Below, piece after piece: positions 34,612 to 44,080 of a DNA stretch of 64,000 nt. The notes beneath the pieces were generated by a model. That model saw nothing but the letters and a program-made list of their open reading frames with translations. It was not told where the DNA came from and did not search any database. The DNA lies in the NCBI RefSeq assembly GCF_001436115.1, contig NZ_AYZQ01000002.1, positions 1 through 64,000 on the forward strand. The letters are read 5' to 3'. The DNA comes from Lacticaseibacillus brantae DSM 23927 (GTDB taxonomy: Bacteria > Bacillota > Bacilli > Lactobacillales > Lactobacillaceae). Position 1 is the first letter of the stretch. Each line of letters opens with the position of its first letter. The translations under genes and the position numbers were made by a program.

Positions 34612-35595
34612 ATGGAGGAGCGGTCAAAAGCAGTTGGGTTCGGTCAAGCGGTAAAAGAGTTTGTGACCCGCACGTTTGATTATAAGGGGCGTAGTACTCG
34701 GGCAGCCTTTTGGTGGGTTGAGTTAGCAGTGTTTATTCTCTCAATGATTCTTGCCATTATTGTGTCGGTTGGTATCAGTCCTATTGACTTCGCGACGACA
34801 AACAAAACCGTCGATTTCATGACTGAGTGGCCGTTTCTGGTTTGGTGCGCCATCTTGATTTTACCGTCGTTCAGTTTGCAGATTCGTCGGTTTCGTGATG
34901 CTGGCGTGAGCCCATGGCTCGCGGTCTTCATTACCGTCTTTGGTTGGCTTTTTGCTGGCATCACCTATGCGCTGCCGGGCCAAGTCCTGAACCTTTGGTG
35001 GTTATCATTGATTTCAAGTCTGCTCAGTTTAGTGAGTTTTATTGTGACCTTACTACCAAGTCATGATGCGCCCAAAGTCGCAGCATCAGCTTCTGGACCA
35101 GTGACGATTGGGCGAGCATTCAAGCTTTTCTGGACTCATTTCTTTGACTTTAGGGGACGCAGCAGTCGTTCGGCTTATTGGTGGGCCTTTTTCTGGAACA
35201 CGCTAATCCGTGTGATTGGTGGTGTACTAGTCTTTATCGTGGCAATGACATTTTTCGGGTTTAGCCTTATGAAACAGAGCAGCACCGGTAGCACTGCTAG
35301 TTCGGCGATTAGTAGTGTCGGGACCCCGTCAATACTGATTGTCGGTTTCATCATCTTTTTGTTCTCAGTTTATGATCTGGCAACTCTGATTCCTTCGCTG
35401 ATGATTACTATTCGGCGTTACCGGGATGCTGGCATCAGCCCGTGGTGGTTCGCGGTCATACTGGTCAGTGTCATAGTGATGGCCGGATTGTTCGGGGGAA
35501 ATATTGGGAATGATTGGCAGGTGGTTAAGGCTGTTGTATTGCTTGCCATCCTTGTGATCCATTTCATCATTCTTATTCGACCAACAAAGCAGTAG
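34612..35595 (+). CDS. Tandem double DUF805 membrane protein
   Basis: This 327-residue membrane protein is made of two DUF805 domains joined by a linker at about 150-165. Each half starts with a FDYKGRS or FDFRGRS-type stretch followed by R-A-(F/Y)-WW, and ends with an IRRFRDAG or IRRYRDAG motif and (I/V)SPW. The start is ATG 34612 with GGAAGG 9 nt upstream. The family has no established function. Two single-domain paralogues occur at 54351 and 54875. Confidence 0.82.
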   Translation: MEERSKAVGFGQAVKEFVTRTFDYKGRSTRAAFWWVELAVFILSMILAIIVSVGISPIDFATTNKTVDFMTEWPFLVWCAILILPSFSLQIRRFRDAGVSPWLAVFITVFGWLFAGITYALPGQVLNLWWLSLISSLLSLVSFIVTLLPSHDAPKVAASASGPVTIGRAFKLFWTHFFDFRGRSSRSAYWWAFFWNTLIRVIGGVLVFIVAMTFFGFSLMKQSSTGSTASSAISSVGTPSILIVGFIIFLFSVYDLATLIPSLMITIRRYRDAGISPWWFAVILVSVIVMAGLFGGNIGNDWQVVKAVVLLAILVIHFIILIRPTKQ

Positions 35596-35609
35596 GATTT
35601 GGTGACATA

Positions 35610-35645
35610 AATAGTCGTTGCTGAAAAGGCGACGGCTATTTTTTG
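35610..35645 (+). terminator. Terminator of the double DUF805 gene
   Basis: AATAGTCGT pairs with ACGGCTATT with one wobble, plus inner GC pairs, followed by TTTTTT. Confidence 0.8.
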
Positions 35646-35746
35646 TGTAAAACTAGCGCAGAATTTTTCTCCAGATTTGAATGGTTCTCTGTCGCTAATT
35701 TAATAATTTTCCGCTATTCTATTCTTTTGGCAGGAGGACTTTGCTT

Positions 35747-36685
35747 ATGAACGAACCAAAAGTTTCAAAAAGTGTTGGCCGTGGGATTTTCTTTGCGGCC
35801 CTAGCATCCACGTTGTGGGGGATTTCCGGGACGATGTTGCAGTATGTCTCGCAGGATATCGCCATTCCTGCAATGTGGTTCATTGGCGCCCGTACGCTGG
35901 GGGCCGGCGTCATTTTGATTGTCATTAGTCTCATTCTTTACGGCAAACGGACCTTTGCAATTTTTCACTCAGGTAAAGATGTACTGCGGCTAGTGATGTA
36001 CGCCGTTTTTGGACTGGCAGCCAATATTTATACTTTTTACATCAGTATTGAACAGGGGAATGCGTCAGCGGCGACAATTCTTCAATACTTAGCGCCATTA
36101 TTTATTGTTCTATGGGCAGTTGGCTTTCATCACGAGCGGCCTTTGCGGGGAGATTTGATTGCCTTTGTGCTCGCATTAATTGGCGTCGTCTTAGCCATCA
36201 CCCGCGGCGATATTCATAGTTTGGCCGTGCCAGTGAGCGCGATTATTTGGGGGATTCTTTCTGGGGTGACGGCCGCGATGTACGTCACCATTCCCAAGCC
36301 CCTGGTGGCCAAATATCCACCTTTTGTCGTCTTAGGTTGGGGCACCTTGATTGCGTCGCTTGGCTTTAATCTGGTTCAACCGGTATGGATAAATCATCCG
36401 CCATTGACGCCGCAACTCTGGATGGGCTTGGGCACGGTGATTGTGGTCGGGACAGTCGGCGCATTTGGCTCTCTGTTAATCAGTCTGCAATATGCGCCTG
36501 AATCAGTGGTTAGTATCATGGACGCCTTGCAGCCAGTGGTGACTTTTATTTTGACCATCATTGTCTTCCATACCGCGATCAATGTGGTTGAAGTGATTGG
36601 GGTCATCCTTGTTTTGATCGCTGTTTATGTGCTCCAACGCAGCCGTATGGCCGTTGCTAACAATTTAGACGAGATGCAAAAATAA
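35747..36685 (+). CDS. EamA-family (drug/metabolite transporter) permease
   Basis: This 312-residue protein has ten helices forming two EamA repeats (about 12-140 and 155-290). ATG 35747 lies 9 nt after AGGAGG; an earlier TTG is too close to that site. Family members export amino acids, nucleotides or other metabolites; the substrate is not predictable. It stands alone between two terminators. Confidence 0.85.
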   Translation: MNEPKVSKSVGRGIFFAALASTLWGISGTMLQYVSQDIAIPAMWFIGARTLGAGVILIVISLILYGKRTFAIFHSGKDVLRLVMYAVFGLAANIYTFYISIEQGNASAATILQYLAPLFIVLWAVGFHHERPLRGDLIAFVLALIGVVLAITRGDIHSLAVPVSAIIWGILSGVTAAMYVTIPKPLVAKYPPFVVLGWGTLIASLGFNLVQPVWINHPPLTPQLWMGLGTVIVVGTVGAFGSLLISLQYAPESVVSIMDALQPVVTFILTIIVFHTAINVVEVIGVILVLIAVYVLQRSRMAVANNLDEMQK

Positions 36686-36726
36686 AAAATTCCCGATTGA
36701 ATGTCCGCATTCAATCGGGAATTTTT
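36685..36726. terminator. Bidirectional terminator between EamA and HAD genes
   Basis: A perfect 19-bp stem (AAAAATTCCCGATTGAATG arm) has a TCCG loop. It serves both convergent genes. Confidence 0.92.
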
Positions 36727-36759
36727 GCTTGTTGCGTGTGCTGATGAGTTAGTTCAAAA

Positions 36760-37377
36760 TTAAGATAACTTCAAGAGGTCTGCCGGCGTATCGAGGGGAT
36801 AGGCGATTGGCTCAAAGGCTGGATTCACGGGCGTGGTCCAGGTTGCGAGCGCAAATGGCACTTCGGCATCGTGTGCGGCCTGGGCGTCCGCAATGGTGTC
36901 GCCAACAAACACTGTGTTCTCAGGGCTTCCGCCTAGCCGCTCCATTGCTAAGACAATTGGATCACCAAATGGCTTGTTGCGCTTGGCATCACCGGCAACG
37001 ACCACGGTGTCGACTAGATCGCTGAAATGAAAAACAGCGTCGTCTTCAGCAAATTGTTGGGCGTCTTTTGAGGTGACAATCCCTAATTTGCTATGCTGGT
37101 GCAGTTGCACGAGAACGTCTTTGACACCCGGGAAATAATCCACTTCATCGGCAAATTGGGCGGAATCTTGACTCCATTGGTCAAATACTTCAGGAATTTC
37201 TTCGCTGGTAAAACCAAGTTCAGGCAGGCTTTCTGTCGCTGGGATCCCATTGGTGAAGGTGAGATCTTCCTTGGCGTAATCTTTACCGTAACGGCGCAGC
37301 GTCTTTTGTAGGCCGTCGAGATACATTCCCACTGAGTCAATCAGGGTACCATCAATATCAAAAATATAAGTTTGCAT
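36760..37377 (-). CDS. HAD-superfamily hydrolase (phosphoglycolate phosphatase-like)
   Basis: This 205-residue cytosolic phosphatase is of HAD subfamily IA. Motif I is DIDGT at residues 7-11, motif II VTSK, the Lys motif KPFGDP, and motif IV VGDTIADAQA. A helical cap lies at about 15-80. ATG follows GGAGG at 8 nt. It is probably a sugar-phosphate or nucleotide phosphatase. It diverges from sbcD with only 72 bp between. Confidence 0.85.
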   Translation of the reverse strand: MQTYIFDIDGTLIDSVGMYLDGLQKTLRRYGKDYAKEDLTFTNGIPATESLPELGFTSEEIPEVFDQWSQDSAQFADEVDYFPGVKDVLVQLHQHSKLGIVTSKDAQQFAEDDAVFHFSDLVDTVVVAGDAKRNKPFGDPIVLAMERLGGSPENTVFVGDTIADAQAAHDAEVPFALATWTTPVNPAFEPIAYPLDTPADLLKLS

Positions 37378-37449
37378 GTTTGCGTCCTCCTTGAAAACAC
37401 TTCCATTGTAACAAAACGGGCGGGCGCTTGTCTAAAAAGGGGCGAAAAA

Positions 37450-38565
37450 ATGCGTTTTCTTCATACTGCCGATTGGCATATCGGTCGAAAACTAGCTGGC
37501 TATGATTTATTAGCTGATCAACAAGCCATCTTTGACCAACTGGTCAACGTGGCGAAAGCACAGCAGGTAGATGCGATTGTGGTCGCTGGCGACCTGTACG
37601 ACCGGGCGCTACCGAATGAGGCCGCGGTGACGCTGGTCAACCAAATGTTATTAACCTTAAATCGCGAAATCGGCCTGCCAACGTTAGTTATATCTGGTAA
37701 TCACGATAGTGCTGTTCGTTTGGGGACCGGCCGTGATTGGTTTAAGAGCACCGACCTGTTCATGAATACCCAGCTCGACCAGGCGTTTGCACCCGTGATT
37801 TTGGGTAACACGCAATTTTTCCTACTGCCATATTTTGAACCATTCGCCGCGCGTAGTTATTTCGATGATGACCAACTGACCAATATTAACCTGGCCATGC
37901 AGCCGGTCATCGATAAAATGGTCGCGGCTTTTGATCCGACAATGAAGCATGTGTTAGTCGGCCATTTCTTTGCCGCGGGCAGTGAACACTCGGATTCAGA
38001 AACACTGGTCAACGTCGGTGGGCTTGATGCGGTTGCCGTGAGTGATTTAGCGCCATTTGACTATGTGGCACTGGGTCATTTGCACAACCGTCATGCGTTG
38101 AATGCGGAGAAAATTCAGTATGCCGGTTCACTGCTGAAGTTTAGTGTCAGTGAAGCCAATCAGGAGAAAGGGGTCTATATCGTCGATACGGACACCATGA
38201 CCCGCGAGTTTGTCGCCTTGCCCCCCACACATGATGTGGTGCATTTGACGGCAAGTTTTGCTGAGCTCACTGACCCCGCTTATTATCAAAATTTGAAGCG
38301 TGACGCTTATATTGCCGTGACACTCACTGATCGCCAGGTCATTCCCAATGTGATGAGTCAACTGCGTGAAATCTATCCTCAAATTGTCAGTTTGGATCGT
38401 AAGAATGGTGTTGAGGTCGTGCAACCACTGGAGACGGTTAATGCCGACCTTGATCCGATGACGCTCCTGAGTGACTTTTTTGAACAAAGCACAGGAGCTG
38501 GTTTGACTGACCAGCAGTGCAAATGGGCGCAATCGACGTTGACCCAAGCCAAGGAGGTAGACTGA
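37450..38565 (+). CDS. sbcD: Exonuclease SbcD (Mre11-like nuclease subunit)
   Basis: This 371-residue Mn2+-dependent nuclease, with SbcC, opens hairpins and processes blocked DNA ends. Phosphoesterase motifs are in order: HTADWHIG, GDLYDR, GNHDS, GHFFAAG and GHLHN. The start is ATG 37450 preceded by AAAGGGGCG. It overlaps sbcC by one base (TGATG), so the subunits are translated together. Confidence 0.93.
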   Translation: MRFLHTADWHIGRKLAGYDLLADQQAIFDQLVNVAKAQQVDAIVVAGDLYDRALPNEAAVTLVNQMLLTLNREIGLPTLVISGNHDSAVRLGTGRDWFKSTDLFMNTQLDQAFAPVILGNTQFFLLPYFEPFAARSYFDDDQLTNINLAMQPVIDKMVAAFDPTMKHVLVGHFFAAGSEHSDSETLVNVGGLDAVAVSDLAPFDYVALGHLHNRHALNAEKIQYAGSLLKFSVSEANQEKGVYIVDTDTMTREFVALPPTHDVVHLTASFAELTDPAYYQNLKRDAYIAVTLTDRQVIPNVMSQLREIYPQIVSLDRKNGVEVVQPLETVNADLDPMTLLSDFFEQSTGAGLTDQQCKWAQSTLTQAKEVD

Positions 38566-41500
38566 TGCGGTTTCTGACCTTACATATGCAAAACTTCGGC
38601 CCTTACATCGACGAGACCGTGGATTTTGACGACTTCAGCGAGAATCCAGTCTTTCTCATTAGCGGCCAAACAGGTAGCGGGAAGACAACGATTTTTGATG
38701 CGCTGGTCTACGCCTTATACGGCCGGACTTCCGGCAATGAGCGGTCGGGGAGCGATATGCGCTCCAAGTTTGCTGACCCCACCGAACCGACTGTGGTTAC
38801 GTTAACGTTTGAACACGCCGACAAAACCTATCAGCTGGTCCGCCAGCCCCAACAACTACTGGCTAAAAAACGCGGCACGGGGATGACCAATAGTAATAAG
38901 AAACCTGAATTGACCGTGTTCCAGCAGGATGAGGCCATCGACAGTGTGACTGGGGTCAAGCCGATCCAAGATCGCATTTATGAATTGATGCCGTTAGATG
39001 AACTCCAATTTCGTCAGATTGTGCTGCTACCACAGGGGGATTTTCGCCAGTTCCTGGATGCCAACAGCAGCGATAAAGAAGTGCTCTTGCGCAATCTTTT
39101 CGGGACCCAGCTGTTTGCGCGCTGGGCGGAGGCGCTGAAAGTGCAAGCCAAGCAAGTTGCCGACCAACAAAGTCAACAGATGACCAAGGCCAACTCATTG
39201 GCTGATCAATTTGATTGGCAGACTGAACCTGAGGCCAACACGCCGTTGCCCGTAAAATTGCAGGCGATGAGGGCTGAACAAACTGGGCAACAAGCCCAAG
39301 TCACAGCCATGGACGAGTCGGCCCAGCACGCTTATGACCAGGCGCAGGCAGCACAACAGGCGCTCACGCGCGGCCAACAGTTGGCGCAAGCCTTTACTGA
39401 CCAAAAGCAAATTGAGGCTGAACGCCAGGTGTTGGCAGCTCAAAGTGACGTAATGCGCCAAGCTAAGCGGCAAATTGACCAGTTTCAATTTGTGGTGGCG
39501 CAGCATGCCCTGTTTAACCAGATTGTCAGTGAGCGTACCCAGGTCGGCCGCCTACAAACCGCCATTGAAACCGGCAAAACGGCGCAAACTGCCACGCAGA
39601 CAACCTTAACTAACTTACAAACCGAGCAAGCTGCGCTCAAAAAGCAGCAGCCGACGGTTACAACCTGGCAGCAAACCCGCGACCAAACGGCTCAGGCTTT
39701 AACCAAAGTGGCTGAATATCAAGCGCAGCGTCAAGAATTGCAGACGGTGCACACCAATATTGCCGCCATCAAGCAAGCTGCCAAAGACGCAGACCAGCAG
39801 ATTCAAGTCGCCGAACAGACTTTGAAACAAACCACAGCTGACCTCGATGCCCTCAAGCAAGCTGATTTGCAGCCCAAACGCAATCAACTGGCAGTTTTTG
39901 CCGCCAAATGGCAACCAGTCGTGGATCAACTGCAAAACTTAGACAAGAACTTGGCCACCCAACAACGCCACCTCGAGACCCAGCAACAAGCGTTACTGGA
40001 CGCCCAAGCGGTCCAGGAGCAGGCCCAAGCGGCTTATCAGCAATTGTTGGACCAACAAATTAGTGCCCAAATCACGGTATTAGTGGGCCAATTGAGCCCC
40101 GATACGCCGTGCCCAGTGTGCGGAAGCACGGATCACCCGCACCCCGCAACGATCACCGCTGAACCGGTCACGGCGGAAGTGCTTGAAGTCGCTGACCAAA
40201 ATCGCGCGCAGGCAGCGAACCAAGTGACCACGTTGCAAACTCAGATTGCGGAGATTCAGCACACACTGACTGATATCCAGACGCAGCAACAGACGCAAAG
40301 CACAGCCCTTAATGAAGCCCTTGAAAGCCTCGACGTCTCTGATTTTGCGGCATTTACGACGTTGCAGGCGACCACTCAGGCTGCCGTTGATGACCAACAA
40401 AAGCAACTGACAGCATTGACTCAAACGCAACTGGAAACTACCGAGACACTTAATACCGCGACAGCCACCAAGAATCAAACCACCGAAACGCTCAACCACT
40501 TGCAAGTCCAACATGAGCGATTGGTCACACAATTGGCTAGCCTCGAACAACTGCCAGCTGTGAAGCAGGATCAACAAGTGCTTGAACAGCAACTCAAAGA
40601 ACTCGACGAGCAGCTCCATGATTTTGACCAACGGCTGACCAAGAATCAAACGGACTTGTCCGCTGCGCAGACGCAGCTGGCCACGCTCTCAGCTACATTG
40701 GAAGCCAATCAACAAGAATTGGCACGGGTGCAAACAGAGTTGACGGCGCACGCGGATGAGTTCGAGCGCGCACTCACGCAGCAAGAACTCACCGAGGCAG
40801 AGTTCGTCGCCTTGAATGACCGCCGGGATGAACTAACCCAACTCGAGCGACAAGTCGCCGACTACCAAGAGGCCATCACCCGAAATCAGACGCGCTTGGC
40901 AACGGTGACTGAACAGATTGGCCAGCAAACCATGCCAGATGTCGGGCAATTGCAGGTAGCGGCCCAGGCTGAGGCAGAAACCAGTCGCAAGCTGCAGGCT
41001 GAGGCCGCGGCTGTGAAACAACGGTGGCAAAGCAATCAGCGCCTCGTTGACCAACTGAGCCAACTGTTGGCCACCAACCAGCAGTTGCTTGAGGAAGCCG
41101 CACAGTTGCAAGGCTTACTGGATGTGATGAGTGGGACCGGCCAGCAAAAAGTCAGCTTGGAGCGCTATGTCTTACAAACCTATCTCCAGCAGGTCTTAAG
41201 TGTTGCCAATGAGCGTTTCTCAGCGTTGACTAACGGTCGCTACCAGTTTGTGTTGCATTCAGAACCTGGCAGTCGCAGTGCCAACTCTGGGCTAGAGATT
41301 GACGTGTATGACGATGAAGTTGGCGAAAGCCGCTCAGTCCATACGCTGTCTGGTGGTGAAAGCTTCATCGCTGCCTTAAGTCTGGCGTTAGCGCTGGGAG
41401 AAGTCATCCAACGTGAAAATGGCGGCGTCCATGTCGATGCTCTTTTTGTCGATGAAGGCTTTGGGGCACTCGACACAGATAGTCTTGCTGTGGCGTTAGA

Positions 41501-41648
41501 GGCGCTTGAAACCATTGAGGGCCAATCTCGCCTGATTGGGATTATTAGCCACGTCAGCGAGTTACGAGCGGGTATTCCGGACCAATTGCGCGTTGAGCCG
41601 ACCGGCCAAGGCAATAGTCATATTCGAGTCGTTCATTTGAATCAATAG
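38565..41648 (+). CDS. sbcC: Exonuclease SbcC (Rad50-like ATPase)
   Basis: This 1,027-residue SMC-like ATPase holds and measures DNA for SbcD. The N-terminal ATPase half has Walker A GQTGSGKTT. Two long Gln/Ala-rich coiled-coil arms flank the zinc hook CPVCG near residue 515. The C-terminal half has the signature LSGGES and Walker B ALFVDEGFGALD. Coils contain unusually many Gln codons. The start ATG lies 7 nt after AAGGAGG at the end of sbcD. Confidence 0.93.
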   Translation: MRFLTLHMQNFGPYIDETVDFDDFSENPVFLISGQTGSGKTTIFDALVYALYGRTSGNERSGSDMRSKFADPTEPTVVTLTFEHADKTYQLVRQPQQLLAKKRGTGMTNSNKKPELTVFQQDEAIDSVTGVKPIQDRIYELMPLDELQFRQIVLLPQGDFRQFLDANSSDKEVLLRNLFGTQLFARWAEALKVQAKQVADQQSQQMTKANSLADQFDWQTEPEANTPLPVKLQAMRAEQTGQQAQVTAMDESAQHAYDQAQAAQQALTRGQQLAQAFTDQKQIEAERQVLAAQSDVMRQAKRQIDQFQFVVAQHALFNQIVSERTQVGRLQTAIETGKTAQTATQTTLTNLQTEQAALKKQQPTVTTWQQTRDQTAQALTKVAEYQAQRQELQTVHTNIAAIKQAAKDADQQIQVAEQTLKQTTADLDALKQADLQPKRNQLAVFAAKWQPVVDQLQNLDKNLATQQRHLETQQQALLDAQAVQEQAQAAYQQLLDQQISAQITVLVGQLSPDTPCPVCGSTDHPHPATITAEPVTAEVLEVADQNRAQAANQVTTLQTQIAEIQHTLTDIQTQQQTQSTALNEALESLDVSDFAAFTTLQATTQAAVDDQQKQLTALTQTQLETTETLNTATATKNQTTETLNHLQVQHERLVTQLASLEQLPAVKQDQQVLEQQLKELDEQLHDFDQRLTKNQTDLSAAQTQLATLSATLEANQQELARVQTELTAHADEFERALTQQELTEAEFVALNDRRDELTQLERQVADYQEAITRNQTRLATVTEQIGQQTMPDVGQLQVAAQAEAETSRKLQAEAAAVKQRWQSNQRLVDQLSQLLATNQQLLEEAAQLQGLLDVMSGTGQQKVSLERYVLQTYLQQVLSVANERFSALTNGRYQFVLHSEPGSRSANSGLEIDVYDDEVGESRSVHTLSGGESFIAALSLALALGEVIQRENGGVHVDALFVDEGFGALDTDSLAVALEALETIEGQSRLIGIISHVSELRAGIPDQLRVEPTGQGNSHIRVVHLNQ

Positions 41649-41677
41649 CATTTCTTTGTGTCACTTCCGGCAGAAAG

Positions 41678-41686
41678 TGGTATAAC
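41678..41686 (+). promoter_or_regulatory. Extended -10 promoter for the 46-aa gene
   Basis: TGGTATAAC resembles TGnTATAAT; TTGTGT (41656-41661) upstream is a weak -35 at 19 bp. A small hairpin with CACTT and AAAGTG arms lies between. Confidence 0.45.
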
Positions 41687-41743
41687 AGAAAGTGAAGAGT
41701 ATGCGAATGCCCTTTAGCTCAAATTCAAAAGAGGCGAGATCTA

Positions 41744-41884
41744 ATGGCAGGGAAGCTCAGTAAACAAGAACGTAAGGCCTTAATTGAAGAGGTCGAAAAG
41801 AAGCGTGCTGACGAACCTAAGAAGTCAGGTAAGTCCGGTTTTGCAACTATCGATGCAGAAGCCGCACGGTTGGAAAAAGAATAA
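41744..41884 (+). CDS. Small charged cytoplasmic protein (46 aa)
   Basis: The protein starts MAGKLSKQERKALIEEVEKK and is Lys/Glu-rich with no hydrophobic helix; it is probably helical. ATG 41744 follows an AGAGGCGAG-type ribosome binding site, an extended -10 promoter lies upstream, and a strong terminator follows directly. These signals support a real gene although it is short. No family is recognised. Confidence 0.65.
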   Translation: MAGKLSKQERKALIEEVEKKRADEPKKSGKSGFATIDAEAARLEKE

Positions 41885-41907
41885 TTGAACACAAATTTGT
41901 GATCATC

Positions 41908-41943
41908 AAAAAAGCAACTCGGCCAGCGCTGAGTTGCTTTTTT
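41908..41943 (+). terminator. Terminator of the 46-aa gene
   Basis: AAAAAGCAACTC pairs with GAGTTGCTTTTT, with additional inner GC pairs. Confidence 0.9.
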
Positions 41944-41983
41944 GGTATACTGGAACGAGCAAAAAACAAAGGTGGACAAGCGC

Positions 41984-43087
41984 GTGGACAAAATGTGGTC
42001 ACAGACCAAGATTGAACAGTTTCAAAAGGCCTTGCTTGAGTGGTACGACCAAGAAGGTCGCGATTTGCCGTGGCGCCAGGATCACGATCCTTACCACGTG
42101 ATGGTCAGTGAAATCATGCTCCAGCAGACGCAGGTGCAAACAGTGATTCCGTACTATCACAATTTTATTGCTAAGTTTCCAACTGTTGCCGCCCTAGCTG
42201 CTGCTCCCGAAGCTGAGGTGCTCAAAGCGTGGGAAGGCTTAGGGTATTACTCGCGAGCGCGGAACCTCCAGACCGCTGCCAAGCAAGTGGTGCAGGATTA
42301 CGATGGGGTGTGGCCCCAGACCGCAGCTGAATTACAAAAGCTCCAAGGCATTGGCCCTTATACGGCTGGTGCCATTGCCAGTATTGCGTTTGGGGAGCCA
42401 GTGCCCGCTGTCGACGGCAATGCCTTCCGCGTGTTTGCTCGCTTGTTCAAAATTGATGCCGATATTGCCCAGCCAAAATCGCGCGGAATTTTCGCGGATG
42501 TCATTCAACAAGTGATGCCCAAAGATCGACCAGGCGATTTCAACCAGGCCATTATGGATTTAGGCTCGACCTATATGCGGGCCAAAGACCCTGACCCAGC
42601 GCATTCCCCAGTGGCAGCCTTTGATCAAAGTTACCTTGATGATGTCGTCTTAGATTATCCGGTCAAAACTAAAAAGGCTAAGCCCGTGGTGAAGCATTAT
42701 TTTGCTTTAGGCATCCACAGTGAGGCTGGATGGCTGTTTGTTCAGCGGCCAAGCACAGGGATGTTAGGCGACCTATGGATGTTTCCCCTGATTAACCAGG
42801 ATGACTTACCTGAATCAGCACTTGAAGCCGAGGCAATCGAGTCAGCGTCGGCACAGTTTGCTGAAGAATCAGGCCTGACACTTGAATTTGCCAACGCTGG
42901 GGCGCCGCTAGTGAAGCACACGTTTACACATCAACAATGGCAAATGACGCTACTGACCGCAGAAACGCCAACCACTACCCTGAAATATCTACCTGCGCGC
43001 TGGGTGCCAGTTGACCAACTGGATTCACTGACGCTGCCAACTGTGCAGAAGAAACTGCTGGCAGCGCTTGGCCTCGAGCAAAAATAA
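41984..43087 (+). CDS. mutY: Adenine DNA glycosylase MutY lacking the Fe-S cluster cysteines
   Basis: This 367-residue repair enzyme removes adenine opposite 8-oxoguanine. The chosen start is GTG 41984, 8 nt after AAGGTGG; ATG 41993 is further away. Catalytic Glu lies in VSEIMLQQTQ (near residue 43), a helix-hairpin-helix in LQGIGPYTAGAI, and catalytic Asp in AVDGNAFR. The segment that normally holds C-X6-C-X2-C-X5-C reads MDLGSTYMRAKDPDPAHSPV, with no cysteine at all. A NUDIX-like 8-oxoG recognition domain follows from about 230. Cluster-less MutY proteins are known from some lactic acid bacteria, so this is likely functional. Confidence 0.9.
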   Translation: MDKMWSQTKIEQFQKALLEWYDQEGRDLPWRQDHDPYHVMVSEIMLQQTQVQTVIPYYHNFIAKFPTVAALAAAPEAEVLKAWEGLGYYSRARNLQTAAKQVVQDYDGVWPQTAAELQKLQGIGPYTAGAIASIAFGEPVPAVDGNAFRVFARLFKIDADIAQPKSRGIFADVIQQVMPKDRPGDFNQAIMDLGSTYMRAKDPDPAHSPVAAFDQSYLDDVVLDYPVKTKKAKPVVKHYFALGIHSEAGWLFVQRPSTGMLGDLWMFPLINQDDLPESALEAEAIESASAQFAEESGLTLEFANAGAPLVKHTFTHQQWQMTLLTAETPTTTLKYLPARWVPVDQLDSLTLPTVQKKLLAALGLEQK

Positions 43088-43141
43088 GTGAGTTTTTGAG
43101 CAGGCGCGTTATACTCGAGTTAAATTAAAGGGGGATTTGCG

Positions 43142-43927
43142 ATGACTATAAATGTTACGAAAGATATCGTTTATCAATCCGATCTAGATTTGAAACTTGA
43201 CGTGTACGAAAACAGCGAAGGCTCTCGCGCTGCCATCTTGGATATTCATGGTGGTGGCTGGGTTCAAGGGGATAAAGCCAAGGAAGCTGGGATTGCCACT
43301 AAGTTTGCAGAACAAGGCTTTTTAGTGGTGGTGCCAAACTACCGGCTGGCACCAGCAGCCTTCTATCCTGCAGCGCGCGATGATGTCTGGGAAGCGTATC
43401 AATGGCTCAAATCATCACCATTTAATTTTGACCACAGCAAGATTGGGGTCTTTGGCGGCAGTGCCGGCGGTTCATTGTCAGTTGATGTCGGCCTCAAGGA
43501 CGGCATTCCGGCGGTTTCCTGGTCAGGGATTTTCGATGTAATTGACTGGTTCAGCAAGCACAAGGATGTCGTGCCAGTGCGCAATACTGAACTTGATACT
43601 GTGTCAAAGAGTAACGAAATTGATCAAGGTGGGAAGAACGATCCTTACTACAAGTGGTTCATTCTGAATTACGTCAATCAAGACGAAAGTCAATTCCCAG
43701 GCCTTGAACCATTTGATCGGGTCACACCAAAAGCTGGCCCAATTTACTTAGCAAACTCACTGGAAGAAATCGTCCCAACAACTGGTGTCACAATGCTCGA
43801 AGAAGCCCTCGCCAAGAACGATGTGCCTGTCTTTACGCAATTAATTACTGGCGGCCGGCATGCTGAAGGCTACGAAGATGAAGCCTGGTTGCCAACGCTG
43901 AACTTCTTCAATCAATTCTTAAGTTAA
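43142..43927 (+). CDS. Alpha/beta hydrolase (esterase/lipase-like)
   Basis: This 261-residue cytosolic esterase has the oxyanion-hole motif HGGGW, the nucleophile in GGSAGGS and a C-terminal His in GGRHAEGY. This is the pattern of the hormone-sensitive-lipase/BD-FAE type. ATG follows AAAGGGGG. The natural ester substrate is unknown. A -10-like TATACT (43110-43115) lies just upstream, and a terminator follows at 43942. Confidence 0.83.
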   Translation: MTINVTKDIVYQSDLDLKLDVYENSEGSRAAILDIHGGGWVQGDKAKEAGIATKFAEQGFLVVVPNYRLAPAAFYPAARDDVWEAYQWLKSSPFNFDHSKIGVFGGSAGGSLSVDVGLKDGIPAVSWSGIFDVIDWFSKHKDVVPVRNTELDTVSKSNEIDQGGKNDPYYKWFILNYVNQDESQFPGLEPFDRVTPKAGPIYLANSLEEIVPTTGVTMLEEALAKNDVPVFTQLITGGRHAEGYEDEAWLPTLNFFNQFLS

Positions 43928-43941
43928 TCATCAAGCAGTAG

Positions 43942-43975
43942 CCTGATTCCGGAACTTTTGGGATCAGGTTTTTTT
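43942..43975 (+). terminator. Terminator of the esterase gene
   Basis: CCTGATTCC pairs with GGGATCAGG (one wobble), followed by seven T. Confidence 0.85.
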
Positions 43976-44080
43976 GTGTTTCACGCGAAACATTCTTGCG
44001 TTTCTTAGCCTGAGATGTAAAATGAGAAAAAGATTAATTTTAAATGGCAATAATCTTATATCGGGTTTTGGAGGCGTTTG

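Noticed and set aside
40080-40649. Antisense frame of 189 codons inside sbcC
   Set aside because: It is produced by the Gln-rich coiled-coil codon usage of sbcC (CAA/CAG read as Leu/Cys codons on the other strand); no start signal.
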